Shown here: positions 34,876-45,667 of the stretch, piece by piece | How positions within the stretch are numbered: position 1 is the stretch's first letter | Layout: each line of letters starts with the position of its first letter | Assembly: GCF_019204045.1 (NCBI RefSeq) | Contig: NZ_JAGSPC010000002.1 | Location: 1 to 64,000, forward strand | Direction: 5' to 3' | DNA length: 64,000 nucleotides | Source of the DNA: Erythrobacter crassostreae | GTDB lineage: Bacteria; Pseudomonadota; Alphaproteobacteria; Sphingomonadales; Sphingomonadaceae | Program-made: the position numbers and the translations under genes | Notes under the pieces: generated by a model | Told to the model about the DNA's origin: nothing | What the model saw: only the letters and a program-made list of their open reading frames with translations | Databases searched by the model: none

Positions 34876-35533
34876 TCCGCTCACGGCCGTCTTTCGCGCG
34901 TGCCGATATGAACGATGGCAGCGATTCAATCCGGTTAAACCAAGCTGATATGCTGGGATATTCGATGTCGAACGTCCCTTTGTCGCGCGCGGCATACATC
35001 GGATAGACCAGCGTGATATCCGCAGCGGTCAGATTGTCACCCCCAAAGAAGGGCTGTTTGGCGAGATCGCTTTCCATAAGGTCAAATAGAGCCTCGAGCC
35101 GCGGATTGACGAAGACTTTGCGCACCTGACCGAAGACCGCTTTCAAAAGCGGACTGATTGGCCAAGGCGTGCGCGATTCGAGCAAAGTCAGCACCATCGC
35201 GATACTCTGGATCGACATAAGTGAACCTTGGGCCGCGTGGAACCAGAACAAATGGCGCGCACGGTCCCTGTCACCAGCGGCGGGGCGCAGATCGCTGTCT
35301 GGATGCGAATCGAGGATGTAGTCCATGATCGCATTGCTCTCTGCGAGAACCAAATTGCCATCAGTCACAACCGGAGCCGTGCCGAGCGGAGACAGCGCCT
35401 TGTAATCGTCAGGCGCCAGATTGCTTTCCGGATCACGGTCGTACTTCTTCAGCTCGTATGGAGTGCCAAGCGCCTCGAGCAACCAGAGGATGCGAAAACT
35501 CTGCGAACATTCAAGGTGGTGGAGCGTCAACAT
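34859..35533 (-). CDS. Glutathione S-transferase
   Basis: A 224-residue GST. The N-terminal thioredoxin-like domain has ECSQSFRILWLLEALG (catalytic Ser/Cys region) and the glutathione-binding APVVTDGNLVLAESNAIMDYI cis-Pro/ES motif. The all-alpha C-terminal domain ends with the DITLVYPMYAA N-capping-type segment. It is close to the Gtt1/YfcF-like branch common in alphaproteobacteria. The substrate is unknown. Convergent with rppH; its start is 18 bases downstream of the TPR gene's stop. Confidence 0.88.
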   Translation of the reverse strand: MLTLHHLECSQSFRILWLLEALGTPYELKKYDRDPESNLAPDDYKALSPLGTAPVVTDGNLVLAESNAIMDYILDSHPDSDLRPAAGDRDRARHLFWFHAAQGSLMSIQSIAMVLTLLESRTPWPISPLLKAVFGQVRKVFVNPRLEALFDLMESDLAKQPFFGGDNLTAADITLVYPMYAARDKGTFDIEYPSISAWFNRIESLPSFISARAKDGRERINFRF

Positions 35534-35551
35534 AGCAAATCACTCCAAGTT

Positions 35552-36049
35552 TCAATTGCTGGTCGGGGCATCCTCTGCCGTGTCAGCAGCAAGCCGCGCG
35601 GGTGGGCCAGCGTTGATCTTGGTCTGCAAAGCGAGGGTTTCAGGACAGTTTGAGCCACACAGGCTTTCTAGGCGCGCAAGGTTACGTTTTGCTTTCTCCA
35701 AAGCGCCCTTTTCAACCAAAGCCGCACCTTCCCCTGAAATCGCTGCGAAATTTCCTGGTTCGCGGACCAACGCCTCGCGATAATAGCGGATCGCCTTGCC
35801 TTGAAGCCCATCCTGACGCGCCGCCCGAGCCAGGTCGAGGAAGATCGGTGTGTAGCCCGGATCGACCGTCAGCGCAGCTTCGTACGCGTCGATCGCACCT
35901 TGTGTGTCGCCTGCATTCAAAAGCGCGTCGCCCTGACTTATCAGGACTGCTGCGCGTGGATCTACCTCGGCAATAGTCTGCGCCGTACCAACACTGGCAG
36001 TGGTCGCCAGGAACAAAGACAAAGCAGCGGCAGCGGGCGCAAAGCGCAT
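35552..36049 (-). CDS. Secreted TPR-repeat protein
   Basis: A 165-residue protein with a signal peptide (start at 36049, hydrophobic run ending near GTAQT). An AAGGAG Shine-Dalgarno lies 8 bases upstream, which rejects a 16-codon longer frame. Two to three tetratricopeptide repeats follow (residues 30-130: GDALLNAGDTQGAIDAYEAAL, then the LARAARQDGLQGKAIRYYREAL type). Two cysteines near the C-terminus (LCGSNC) may pair. Periplasmic scaffold of unknown partner. Confidence 0.85.
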   Translation of the reverse strand: MRFAPAAAALSLFLATTASVGTAQTIAEVDPRAAVLISQGDALLNAGDTQGAIDAYEAALTVDPGYTPIFLDLARAARQDGLQGKAIRYYREALVREPGNFAAISGEGAALVEKGALEKAKRNLARLESLCGSNCPETLALQTKINAGPPARLAADTAEDAPTSN

Positions 36050-36111
36050 AAGGGGCTCCTTGAGATCAGCAAGCCGGAAAGGCAGAGGCTTAGCCATAGG
36101 TCAAAGCGCTA

Positions 36112-37290
36112 TCACGCGCACTGCATGATGGCGACAAAAAACCCGTCCGTACCGTGATGAAACGGATCAAGGCGAACACCGCCGCCGTGTGGAATTCCAA
36201 GCGGTACGTCTGGCGTTTTCAGGCTAAAGCCTTCGTTACGCTCAAGGAATTCTGCGATTCGGTCTGCGCCCTCGGCATCCAATAGCGAACAGGTTACAAA
36301 GGCAATCCGGCCACCCGGCTTCACCAGCTTTGCCGCGATTTCGAGCAGATCATCCTGCAAGCGGGTGTAGGCGGCAAGCGATTTTGGGGTGAGACGCCAT
36401 TTACCCTCTGGCTTGCGCCGCCAAGTGCCGGTGCCGGAACACGGCGCATCGACCAACACAAGGTCAGCATTGCCGGTATATTCTTCGAGCGCTTCCAATT
36501 CCTCTTTCGGGTTTAGAAGGCGTGTCTGCACCATCGATGCACCCGCGCGATTGGCGCGTGGTACCAACCGTGACAGACGACCCCGATCGGTATCGCACGC
36601 GATCAAGTGGCCCGCATTGCCCATGGCTGCGGCCAATGAGAGCGTTTTGCCCCCTGCCCCCGCACAAAGATCGATCACCATCTCACCGGAGCGGGCGCCA
36701 GCGGCGATACAGGCGATCTGACTGCCATGGTCCTGCACCTCGATCTTACCGTCGAGATATTCATCCCATTGATCGACATTCGTGCCAGCGGCAATCCGAA
36801 GGGCATTTGGGGCTTCAAGCGCTTCTACAGGCTCAGGCAACTCAAGACCTTCGCGCTCGGCTTTAAGGGTGTTCACCCGAATATCGAGCGGTGCTCGGCC
36901 CAGCATACCGGCGGCAACATCCCCCTCGACACCAGACTGCGACAGCGCATCGGTAAGCCATTGCGGGGCCACACCGGGGCTAGCCGGTTTTTCATTCTTC
37001 CCGATCGCTGGCGGTCCGTGTGTCGAACCATCGAACAGCGGGATCAACTGCGGATCGTCCAGCGCCAGCGCTATCATGCCCACACGGCCGCTCTTTGGAA
37101 TTTCCCCGCAATACCGGATCACTCGGTAAACCAGATCGCGCACTGCGCGGCGGTCTTTCGATCCGGCATAGCGTCGCTGCTTGAAATAGGCCGAGATCAA
37201 CCGGTCCGCAGGCGCGCCTTCGCGCTTTGCGGCCTCGATGATTGAATCGAGCAGTTCGATTGCCGCCTGTACGCGGGCTGCGGGCATCAT
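36112..37290 (-). CDS. rsmB: 16S rRNA m5C methyltransferase, RsmB family
   Basis: A 392-residue RNA cytosine-5 methyltransferase that by homology modifies C967 of 16S rRNA. An N-terminal NusB-like helical domain (about 1-110) is followed by the SAM-binding domain with VIDLCAGAGGKTLSLAA, VLVDAPCSGTGTWRR (motif IV, releasing Cys) and FVTCSLL (motif VI, catalytic Cys). The ATG overlaps the TGA of the 85-residue upstream gene, so it is coupled. Function is reliable at family level. Confidence 0.9.
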   Translation of the reverse strand: MMPAARVQAAIELLDSIIEAAKREGAPADRLISAYFKQRRYAGSKDRRAVRDLVYRVIRYCGEIPKSGRVGMIALALDDPQLIPLFDGSTHGPPAIGKNEKPASPGVAPQWLTDALSQSGVEGDVAAGMLGRAPLDIRVNTLKAEREGLELPEPVEALEAPNALRIAAGTNVDQWDEYLDGKIEVQDHGSQIACIAAGARSGEMVIDLCAGAGGKTLSLAAAMGNAGHLIACDTDRGRLSRLVPRANRAGASMVQTRLLNPKEELEALEEYTGNADLVLVDAPCSGTGTWRRKPEGKWRLTPKSLAAYTRLQDDLLEIAAKLVKPGGRIAFVTCSLLDAEGADRIAEFLERNEGFSLKTPDVPLGIPHGGGVRLDPFHHGTDGFFVAIMQCA

Positions 37291-37544
37291 TTCGCAGGTG
37301 ACCTTTCACCGCCAAAAGCGGCTTCGAATTCTTCAACTGCCGGTATTTCCATACAGCGGTGTTCGTAAGTCGCGCCCGATTGCTCGGCAGCGGCCTGTGT
37401 CATGCGCGATGCCATTTTTGAACCTGCGGCCTCACATTCTGCCGGGCTAGCAAAAATCACCTCAACCCTCTGCAGATCGATGTCGCCCGGCTTGTCTGGA
37501 TGCCATCCCAGAATGAACAGCATCACGGGGACAATTTCGATCAT
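37287..37544 (-). CDS. Small hypothetical protein between guaB and rsmB
   Basis: An 85-residue protein with a short hydrophobic N-terminus (IVPVMLFILGW) that could be a signal or anchor. A soluble part follows, with two cysteines (AECEAAG and HRCMEIPAV) that may form a disulfide. An AGGATC box precedes the ATG by 5 bases. It lies 9 bases after guaB and overlaps rsmB by ATGA, so it is expressed with them. I do not recognise a family. Coding support is the coupling and ribosome site. Confidence 0.68.
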   Translation of the reverse strand: MIEIVPVMLFILGWHPDKPGDIDLQRVEVIFASPAECEAAGSKMASRMTQAAAEQSGATYEHRCMEIPAVEEFEAAFGGERSPAK

Positions 37545-37553
37545 GTAAGGATC

Positions 37554-39020
<1,467 letters not shown>

Positions 39021-39140
39021 CTATTGTGCCGACGTCAGATGCGCCGGGAGATTCGTGGCGGCCCATTTAGGCGCGCTTTCACCTAAGCGCTAGGGGCTGA
39101 ATTCCCTCTATCGACGGTAATCGCCCTATTCGCGGTTACC

Positions 39141-40631
39141 TCACTGATCGCCGGGCGGAAAATACGTGGCCGTATTGGCCACTCGCCGAACGATTTCCTC
39201 ATGCAGCAACAGGTCATCAATTGCCCCGCCAAGTTCAATCGTTTCAAGCTCGTCGCCTGCCCGGTGATAGTTACCCGAAAGATAGGGGCTAAGAGTGATT
39301 TCTGAGCCGAACGCTGTCGAAAGCATGACCGCAGGCACGCCCTCACCCAGCAATGCCCAACCATCCTGCCTACGCACAAACTGCGTGGCATAGTCGCTAT
39401 CGCCCAGCTTGCGCCCAGCCTGTTTCATCACGCCAAGGATTAAGGGGTCAAGCGGTGTCTCACCCTCCCCGATAAATCCGACCACGCTGCCCGACGGTGC
39501 AATAGCGACCGTGTCGAAGTTGAACGCCCCAACAAGTGTATCGAGCGGAACCGGAGGGTTCTTTGCGAAGGCTATTGCGCCAAGCAGGCCGGATTCTTCG
39601 GCAGTTGTGGCCAAGACATAGATATCCCGGTCATGCGGACCTATCGCTTTGAGCCTGCGTGTCAGCTCCAACATCGCTGCAATGCCGCTGGCGTTGTCCA
39701 CCGCGCCATTGCATATCCGGTCTTCCGCATCCTCCGGCCCGCAATCTTCGCCAAGGTGATCCCAATGACCAAGTAGAAGCACAGAACCGGAGTTCGGAAC
39801 GGTGCCAGCCAGCTTGCCGATCACGTTGTAGCTGGTGAACTCCACCCTCTCGGACGTCGCTTCGATAGTGGCGGTGCTTTCGAGTTGGACTGGGACGAAT
39901 TCATCATCATCAGCCGCCTTGACTAGCTTTTTCCAAGCTTTCTCACCAAACACGTCCGACATTGCTGTCTGCGTCGCGAATGATGTCAGGCCGCCATCGG
40001 CCTCGCTTTCCAGCATTGTGCGTTCGCGGCCATAAGCCCGGTTCACCCGGCTAATCGCGGCGGCATCTTCAACCACCGTAATGATTGCCGCAGGATTGCT
40101 TTCGAACAAAACCGCGCGCCGGCGGGGACTGACACCCGGTTCGCCAAGCATCACAACGATGTTGCCTGTGATGTCATCCGCGGCAACATCTTCGGCCTCT
40201 TTACCGACGAAGACGAGCGGAGCCTCTGTGACGAGTTCACGCCTGTTCGTTGTGAAAGCCGCCGCTGTATCCGCGGCCAGTTCGGATTTCTTGTTGCCGC
40301 GTTTAATCTCGATCCGGCTTGTAAATGGCTTCGTCCGGACAAGTTGGACCGGCGCACGCCATGCGCTGCCCGGATCATTGGTGCCCGACACCAGCCCAGC
40401 CTTTTGCATCTCGTCCGTGATGAAGGCGACAGTTCGCTCTTCGCCCAGAGTTCCCGGTTCACGTCCGGCAAATTCATCGCTCGCAAGGATGCTGATGTCG
40501 CGGGTCAGTCGCTGTTCAATCGCATCACGCTCGGCCATTGGCACGCTGGCGATATTCGCACCGCCCGCGCACGCGCCCAGCGCCAGAAACGCCCCGAGTA
40601 TCAGCCCCTGTTTCGCCCCCAGTTTGATCAT
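39141..40631 (-). CDS. M28-family metallopeptidase, lipoprotein
   Basis: A 496-residue exported aminopeptidase-type protein with a lipobox (Leu-Gly-Ala-Cys near residue 22). A PA-like insert (about 100-200) is followed by the M28 zinc core: LLGHWDHLGEDCG (first His/Asp), NGAVDNASGIAAML (bridging Asp), AEESGLLG (catalytic Glu/ligand) and a later NYHRAGD region. The co-catalytic dizinc ligands all seem present. The ATG at 40631 overlaps the upstream dehydrogenase stop (ATGA). It probably cleaves N-terminal residues of peptides at the outer membrane or periplasm. Confidence 0.9.
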   Translation of the reverse strand: MIKLGAKQGLILGAFLALGACAGGANIASVPMAERDAIEQRLTRDISILASDEFAGREPGTLGEERTVAFITDEMQKAGLVSGTNDPGSAWRAPVQLVRTKPFTSRIEIKRGNKKSELAADTAAAFTTNRRELVTEAPLVFVGKEAEDVAADDITGNIVVMLGEPGVSPRRRAVLFESNPAAIITVVEDAAAISRVNRAYGRERTMLESEADGGLTSFATQTAMSDVFGEKAWKKLVKAADDDEFVPVQLESTATIEATSERVEFTSYNVIGKLAGTVPNSGSVLLLGHWDHLGEDCGPEDAEDRICNGAVDNASGIAAMLELTRRLKAIGPHDRDIYVLATTAEESGLLGAIAFAKNPPVPLDTLVGAFNFDTVAIAPSGSVVGFIGEGETPLDPLILGVMKQAGRKLGDSDYATQFVRRQDGWALLGEGVPAVMLSTAFGSEITLSPYLSGNYHRAGDELETIELGGAIDDLLLHEEIVRRVANTATYFPPGDQ

Positions 40632-41383
40632 CCGGCTGTCCACCCTCCATCAATACTCCAATTCGCACCGGTCACATTGCCAGCTTCTTCCCGGCACAGA
40701 AATACCGCGAGCGCCCCGATTTCATCAGGCTGGACGAATTTCTTGGTCGGCTGTTTGGCAAGCAAGACATCATTGATGACCTCATCACGGCTAAGGCCGC
40801 GCGCTGCCATTGTATCGGGAATTTGCCCTTCGATCAGCGGCGTCCACACATACCCCGGACTGATGCAGTTCGCGGTCACCCCTGTTTGTGCCAGTTCCAG
40901 AGCAATGGTCTTGGTGAAACCGGCAATGCCATGCTTGCTGGCGTTGTAAGCGCTTTTGAAGGGTGATGCTGTAAGCGAATGGGCGCTGGCCGTATTGATG
41001 ATCCGCCCCCACCCCTTTTCCTTCATCGCAGGAACGGCGAGCCTTGTAGTGTGGAACGGCGCCGACAGATTGAGCGCCATAATCGCATCCCACTTGTCCG
41101 TCGGGAAGTCCTCTACCGGCGACACATATTGCATACCCGCATTGTTCACGAGGATATCGATAGCGCCGATTTCGGTCATCATCGTTTCGATCGCAGAGGG
41201 ATCGAGCAGGTTTGCCCCGTTAAAATCTGCGGCGAGCTCCACCTGAAGCTGCGCGATTTCATCTTCGTTGCCAAGTCCGTTTAGGATCACGGCTGCGCCC
41301 TCGGCGTGCAATGCCCTCGCGACCGCGAGGCCAATGCCCGATGTGGAACCAGTTACAAGAGCACGTTTGCCTTTGAGCAGCAT
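40628..41383 (-). CDS. bdhA: 3-Hydroxybutyrate dehydrogenase
   Basis: A 251-residue SDR enzyme interconverting 3-hydroxybutyrate and acetoacetate, used in polyhydroxybutyrate turnover. Motifs are TGSTSGIG (NAD loop), VNNAGMQYVSPVEDFP, the catalytic Ser region NTASAHSLTASPFKSAYNASK (Tyr-x3-Lys) and the family-specific SPGYVWTPLIEGQ. The last two are close to known bacterial BdhA. The start is the ATG at 41383; a TTG one codon upstream is rejected. Coupled to the M28 peptidase gene. No PHB synthase genes are in the window. Confidence 0.9.
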   Translation of the reverse strand: MLLKGKRALVTGSTSGIGLAVARALHAEGAAVILNGLGNEDEIAQLQVELAADFNGANLLDPSAIETMMTEIGAIDILVNNAGMQYVSPVEDFPTDKWDAIMALNLSAPFHTTRLAVPAMKEKGWGRIINTASAHSLTASPFKSAYNASKHGIAGFTKTIALELAQTGVTANCISPGYVWTPLIEGQIPDTMAARGLSRDEVINDVLLAKQPTKKFVQPDEIGALAVFLCREEAGNVTGANWSIDGGWTAG

Positions 41384-41499
41384 CAATCTTATCCGTGAAG
41401 TCCAGTGGAGCCTTTCTGTCGCTGTTGATGCACAGACTGTCCAGACAAATCATCGGGTTCGGCATGGGATCGCCGGTCCCGGACAAAAGGAGAAATTGC

Positions 41500-42360
41500 G
41501 TGCGGCTTAAGCGTTTCGATACATCGAAAATCAGAGTGCGTTCCAGCGGCGGCGGCCGCGGACGCAAAGCCGGCGGGATTGGTTGCGGAACACTTGTGAT
41601 CGCCTTAATCGCCGCCTTGGTCTTCGGCGTTGATCCGATGCAGACCATTGGCGCTATCCAAGGCACGGAGCAAACATCCACACAGTCGCAGGGCGGTGAC
41701 CTGACTGAAGAACAGATCTGCACCAGTGGCCCATATGCGCAAGAGGCTTGCAACGCGCTCACCAGCCTAAACGAGACCTGGGCGCCCGAATTCGCGCGCG
41801 CCGGTGTCAACTTCCAGGAACCGTTCCTCGATTTGTACCGCACAGGCCGTGTCTCAACTCAAGGATGCGGCAATGCATCTTCGGCTGCAGGGCCGTTTTA
41901 TTGCCCCGCCGATCTGGGGATCTATATCGACACAGGCTTTTATGATCAGCTTGCGCAGATGTCCGGCACGGGCGGTGATTTTGCGCGGCTCTATGTAATT
42001 GCGCATGAATATGGACATCACATCCAGAACCTCACCGGCCTTGCGTCTCAAGTCCGCAGCCTTCAGCAACAAGAACCGCGCCGGTCGAACGATCTTCAGG
42101 TTCGGATGGAATTGCAGGCGGATTGCTACGCCGGTGTTTGGGCGGGCAAGAACCGTAACCTGATCGAACGCGGTGATATGGAGGAGGGCCTGCGCGCTGC
42201 CAGCGCCATCGGCGATGATAATCTACAGCGCCGTGCAGGCCAACGGATCAATCCGGAAAACTTCACACACGGCACCAGCCAACAACGCATGGACGCATTG
42301 CGCCGGGGGCTTGAAGGTGCCGATGACAGCGTTTGCGACGTGTATTTCAACATGCGTTAA
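41500..42360 (+). CDS. YpfJ-family neutral zinc metallopeptidase
   Basis: A 286-residue membrane-anchored protein. The GTG at 41500 has an AAAGGAG site 7 bases upstream, so a longer frame in front of it is rejected. A basic glycine-rich N-terminus precedes one TM helix (about 28-48), then a periplasmic domain with the zinc motif VIAHEYGHHIQN (HExxH type, HEYGH). A third-ligand region ELQADCYAG and a disulfide-type cysteine pattern follow. The natural substrate is unknown. A strong hairpin terminator follows 20 bases after the stop. Confidence 0.9.
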   Translation: MRLKRFDTSKIRVRSSGGGRGRKAGGIGCGTLVIALIAALVFGVDPMQTIGAIQGTEQTSTQSQGGDLTEEQICTSGPYAQEACNALTSLNETWAPEFARAGVNFQEPFLDLYRTGRVSTQGCGNASSAAGPFYCPADLGIYIDTGFYDQLAQMSGTGGDFARLYVIAHEYGHHIQNLTGLASQVRSLQQQEPRRSNDLQVRMELQADCYAGVWAGKNRNLIERGDMEEGLRAASAIGDDNLQRRAGQRINPENFTHGTSQQRMDALRRGLEGADDSVCDVYFNMR

Positions 42361-42379
42361 ATACGAGCTGAAGAACACA

Positions 42380-42416
42380 AAAAGGGCCGGAGCGGCATAG
42401 CCGCTCCGGCCCTTTT
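42380..42416. terminator. Strong bidirectional intrinsic terminator
   Basis: A perfect 17-bp inverted repeat (42380-42396 and 42400-42416) around the 3-base loop ATA, with GC core GGGCCGGAGCGGC flanked by A4 on one side and T4 on the other. It lies between the convergent YpfJ-family and creD genes and can end both transcripts. Confidence 0.92.
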
Positions 42417-42436
42417 CTATTGGCGGCAAAGTGAGG

Positions 42437-43846
42437 TTACGCTGTGGCGCCTTCCTCCTCAGACGCCTCACGAATGCTCACTTTTGACCATTCGATAGCG
42501 CGGGTGGCGTACATCACACCGGCCAGCGCCACGAACAGCATCAGCGATCCGATCACAAGCGACCACGCTTCGAGGTTAAGCAGCACATAGAGCACAGCAT
42601 AAAGACCGATCAGAAGCCCGCCGATCACCCGAGCCCGTTTCCAGCTTCCCAGCACCGCAGCGCTGTATGCACTCAGCAAGCCGATGATCGCACCGCTGGA
42701 GACCACATAGGCAAACGCGAAGCCGATCATTTCTGCGAACGCGAGCAGCATCACGAAAAACAGGATCAACCCCGCCCCAGTCAGCAAATACTCCGCAGAT
42801 GCCACTTTCGCGCCAGCAACGATGTCAAACATCAGGAAGGCAAGGAAGGTGAAACCGATAAACAGAAATCCGTATTTCAGCGCGCGTTCCACCCGTTTGT
42901 AGAGATCAACCGGCTCCATCAGACGGATGGTCGCGATGCTGGCTCCGGAAACGTTCTCCCCCGGCGAAATCTCGGCATAGCGATTGTCATATTCGTCAAT
43001 TACCACTGAGGCGTTTGCCGGCGCGCTGGTGCTGACCAATGATTGACCAAGCGCCAGGTTAGAAATGGACCACTTCGCTTTGAAGCCATCTGGACCGATT
43101 TCTTTGTCCGTGTCGCTCGGCAAAACGCCGGTAAAGCTTGGGTGGGGCCAGCTGGAATCGACGGCGAAGTTCGTTTCTTCACCGCGTGGGACCATGCTGA
43201 ATTCCTGACTGCCGCGAAGGGAGTAGGTGAAATCGAGCGTAAACTCCGCGCCCTCTGCCCAATCGTAAAACGCATGAACGCCCGATCCGGACTGCCGGTT
43301 GCCAAGGCCCGGTCTCAGGTCAAGCGCGTTGCCGCCAACAGATAAGTCCGCTGCTGTTTGCAAACCGCTGGGGTCAGAAATCGGCAATTGCAGCAACGCT
43401 TCATCAAGCAGCAATTGATCGCTTTCGACGCCAAGTCGATCCAGATCGGCAGGCATTGCAAAACGCGCCGAACCGGTGATCCCTGCATCATACACAACCG
43501 ATTGATGGATGATCCCGCGTGAGCGAACTTCGGGGTTGATTGTGGTGTCGAGGTTTTGCTCGCTGGGAGAAATATAGAGGTTCTGGCGCGAAGTCGTGGT
43601 GCGCTTCACGGTCTTGCCATCTACCTGTTCAGTTACCTCACGCGTGACCATGTATGGCACCACGAGCAACGGGCCGGAAACGGTCTGCGCACCGGCCCAC
43701 CCTTCTGTGATCGAAGCCTGTGCAACACGCGCCTGATGCTGGCGATCACTTACCAGCAAATAGACCATTAATAGCGGTACAATCAAAGCCGCGCCGACCA
43801 ATCCGGCAAACAGCAATTTCACTCCGGGGCTTCTTTCAACACTCAT
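42437..43846 (-). CDS. creD: CreD-family inner-membrane protein
   Basis: A 469-residue inner-membrane protein. The start at 43846 has an AGGAGG site 8 bases upstream. One N-terminal TM helix, a large periplasmic beta-rich domain (about 50-310) with GSQEFSMVPRGEE and SWPHPSFTGVLPS, and five or six C-terminal TM helices (about 330-460) match CreD. In other bacteria CreD is linked to envelope stress and beta-lactam response. Here it follows the blaR1-like gene but is separated from it by a terminator, so it may have its own promoter. Function unknown. Confidence 0.9.
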   Translation of the reverse strand: MSVERSPGVKLLFAGLVGAALIVPLLMVYLLVSDRQHQARVAQASITEGWAGAQTVSGPLLVVPYMVTREVTEQVDGKTVKRTTTSRQNLYISPSEQNLDTTINPEVRSRGIIHQSVVYDAGITGSARFAMPADLDRLGVESDQLLLDEALLQLPISDPSGLQTAADLSVGGNALDLRPGLGNRQSGSGVHAFYDWAEGAEFTLDFTYSLRGSQEFSMVPRGEETNFAVDSSWPHPSFTGVLPSDTDKEIGPDGFKAKWSISNLALGQSLVSTSAPANASVVIDEYDNRYAEISPGENVSGASIATIRLMEPVDLYKRVERALKYGFLFIGFTFLAFLMFDIVAGAKVASAEYLLTGAGLILFFVMLLAFAEMIGFAFAYVVSSGAIIGLLSAYSAAVLGSWKRARVIGGLLIGLYAVLYVLLNLEAWSLVIGSLMLFVALAGVMYATRAIEWSKVSIREASEEEGATA

Positions 43847-43916
43847 CTTTCGTCCTCCTGGGGTTGAGACGAAATGTTCTTTGTGAGCGATGAAATGAAT
43901 TCTGTGTGAACTGCTC

Positions 43917-43952
43917 AAAACAAAACGGCAGACCACCTTTGCGGCCTGCCGT
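43917..43952 (-). terminator. Intrinsic terminator after the BlaR1-like gene
   Basis: On the minus strand ACGGCAGGCC and GGTCTGCCGT form a 10-bp stem (one G-U pair) around an 8-base loop, followed by TTTTGTTTT. It lies 39 bases after the stop of the BlaR1-like gene and ahead of creD. Confidence 0.8.
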
Positions 43953-43990
43953 CCGTATTCGATTTGCCAGCGTGAACCGGCAGAATTGGC

Positions 43991-45667
43991 TTAGCCTTTA
44001 GCCTGCGCTTTGTTCCATTCGCGGATCTGCTTATCGAGTTCTTTCAAGATATCCTTGCGCATGGCACCGGTTAAATCATCGCTGTCAGCAATCGCATCGC
44101 GGGCTTGCTCCAAGCCTTTCAGCGCATGCGCCATCACGCGGCTTTGACACAGGTAGACGCTGCGCACGTCGCCATTTCCCTCATCGACGGTCGCCACTTC
44201 ATCACTATCACCGCGGCATTCCATCTTTACAACAGTGCGGCCTTTGATGCCTTCTTTTCCATCAAGTTCGATGAAAGCCATTTCGACTTCTTTCATCGCA
44301 TTTTTGATGTCGATATCGGCCTGGGCAAGGTCCGCGCGCACTTCGGCCATAATGGCCTCACGCTCTTCCTTGCTCAGCTTCTCTCCGTCATTCTTGATTT
44401 CAATCTTGCGAACGCGGGTCTTGGTCTTAGTTGAGGTTTTGCCGTCCTGCTTTTCATCAACGGTTCGGTAGATAAATACGTTCTCATCGCCGTCAGCCTC
44501 GACCTCAACTGCGACATCGGGATCAACAGTCACGATCGTTGCTGCCGCCAGTGGTGCCGGTGCTGCGGGAGGAACCGGCGGTGCTGGTGGGGCCGGAGGA
44601 GCCATACCAACTGATGGCGCCGCCGGAGCAGCCGGTGCAGCGGGTGCAATGCTTTCAGCATAGGTGATCGATGCGGTCAGAGGCAGCGCAATGATTGCGG
44701 CCCCCAGCATAAAGCTGCCAGCCAAACGGCGACGGGTTGAAGTCTCAGACATATTCAGGCTCCTCAAACGATGGATTATGGATTTGTCGCCAAGTACGGG
44801 GCACGCCATAGGCGCGGCTAATGCCGTATTAGAGGGGGCAACATTGGGACCAGCGGCAAAACTGGCAATAAGGTTGGCGTAGGTGGCGCGTTCTTCGGTC
44901 GGCTGGTGCGACATCACGCGGGCGTCGCAGGCTGCCTCTTGATCACGGCGAAGCGCGAGCCAGCCATACCGGCCAAGCGGGTTCCACCAATGCAGGGCAA
45001 ACAAAGGCTGCACGGCGACATTAATGAGAAGGTCGCGCCCTTTGTGGTGGGCGAGTTCATGCGCCAAAGCGAGATCGCGGGCGGTCCGGTCAGGCTGCGC
45101 CATAAATCCTTCAGGCATGGCGACCACGGGGTCAACCACACCAAATGCAAGCGGTGCCTTGGTATCAGGAGTTTCAAGCAGGCGAACTTTGCCTTCGCGC
45201 CCTACTTCGCGCGCTTCGGCCAGCAACTCGTCTCGCAGCGCAAAGTAACTGCCGAAACGGTGCCACATAAAAATGGCAGCGCCGATCAACCACACCGCGC
45301 ATCCAATCTCCACCAAAGGGAGTGACTCAAGAAGTGCCTCTAGATTGGTAAGCGGGGTAGTCGGTGTGACCAGATCGGTCGCTGCCGCTCCGTTTTCAGA
45401 CGGTAAACCGCTCGCAGCATTTTGTGTCGCAACTGGAGCAATGGAGGTCTGGGTCGGGAGAACGGTAAAGGCTTCATTCGCCGCGGGCTCAGGTTTGAGC
45501 CACGCTGGCAATGTTAGCGGGGGCATCAAAAGGCGCAGCATCGGCAGCGCCCACAAAGCATAGGCAAACTGCGGGCCGAACCAGCTTGCAACCGGCCTGC
45601 GAAGGACAAGGACAAGCGCTATAAGCGCCGCAGTCCAAATGAGCGTATCAAACAGCCAAGCGGTCAT
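43991..45667 (-). CDS. BlaR1-type M56 metallopeptidase without penicillin sensor
   Basis: A 558-residue membrane protein. About three N-terminal TM helices and the zinc motif LAHELAHHKGRDLL (HELAH) with LRRDQEAACDARV give the gluzincin domain of BlaR1/MecR1 (about 1-280). After a fourth TM near residue 315 comes a Pro/Ala-rich linker (about 335-365). The rest is a charged alpha-helical domain of about 190 residues with two cysteines, not a penicillin-binding sensor: no SxxK, SxN or KTG is visible. Overlaps blaI by ATGA. Probably senses an envelope signal and triggers loss of the repressor. The signal is unknown. Confidence 0.86.
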   Translation of the reverse strand: MTAWLFDTLIWTAALIALVLVLRRPVASWFGPQFAYALWALPMLRLLMPPLTLPAWLKPEPAANEAFTVLPTQTSIAPVATQNAASGLPSENGAAATDLVTPTTPLTNLEALLESLPLVEIGCAVWLIGAAIFMWHRFGSYFALRDELLAEAREVGREGKVRLLETPDTKAPLAFGVVDPVVAMPEGFMAQPDRTARDLALAHELAHHKGRDLLINVAVQPLFALHWWNPLGRYGWLALRRDQEAACDARVMSHQPTEERATYANLIASFAAGPNVAPSNTALAAPMACPVLGDKSIIHRLRSLNMSETSTRRRLAGSFMLGAAIIALPLTASITYAESIAPAAPAAPAAPSVGMAPPAPPAPPVPPAAPAPLAAATIVTVDPDVAVEVEADGDENVFIYRTVDEKQDGKTSTKTKTRVRKIEIKNDGEKLSKEEREAIMAEVRADLAQADIDIKNAMKEVEMAFIELDGKEGIKGRTVVKMECRGDSDEVATVDEGNGDVRSVYLCQSRVMAHALKGLEQARDAIADSDDLTGAMRKDILKELDKQIREWNKAQAKG

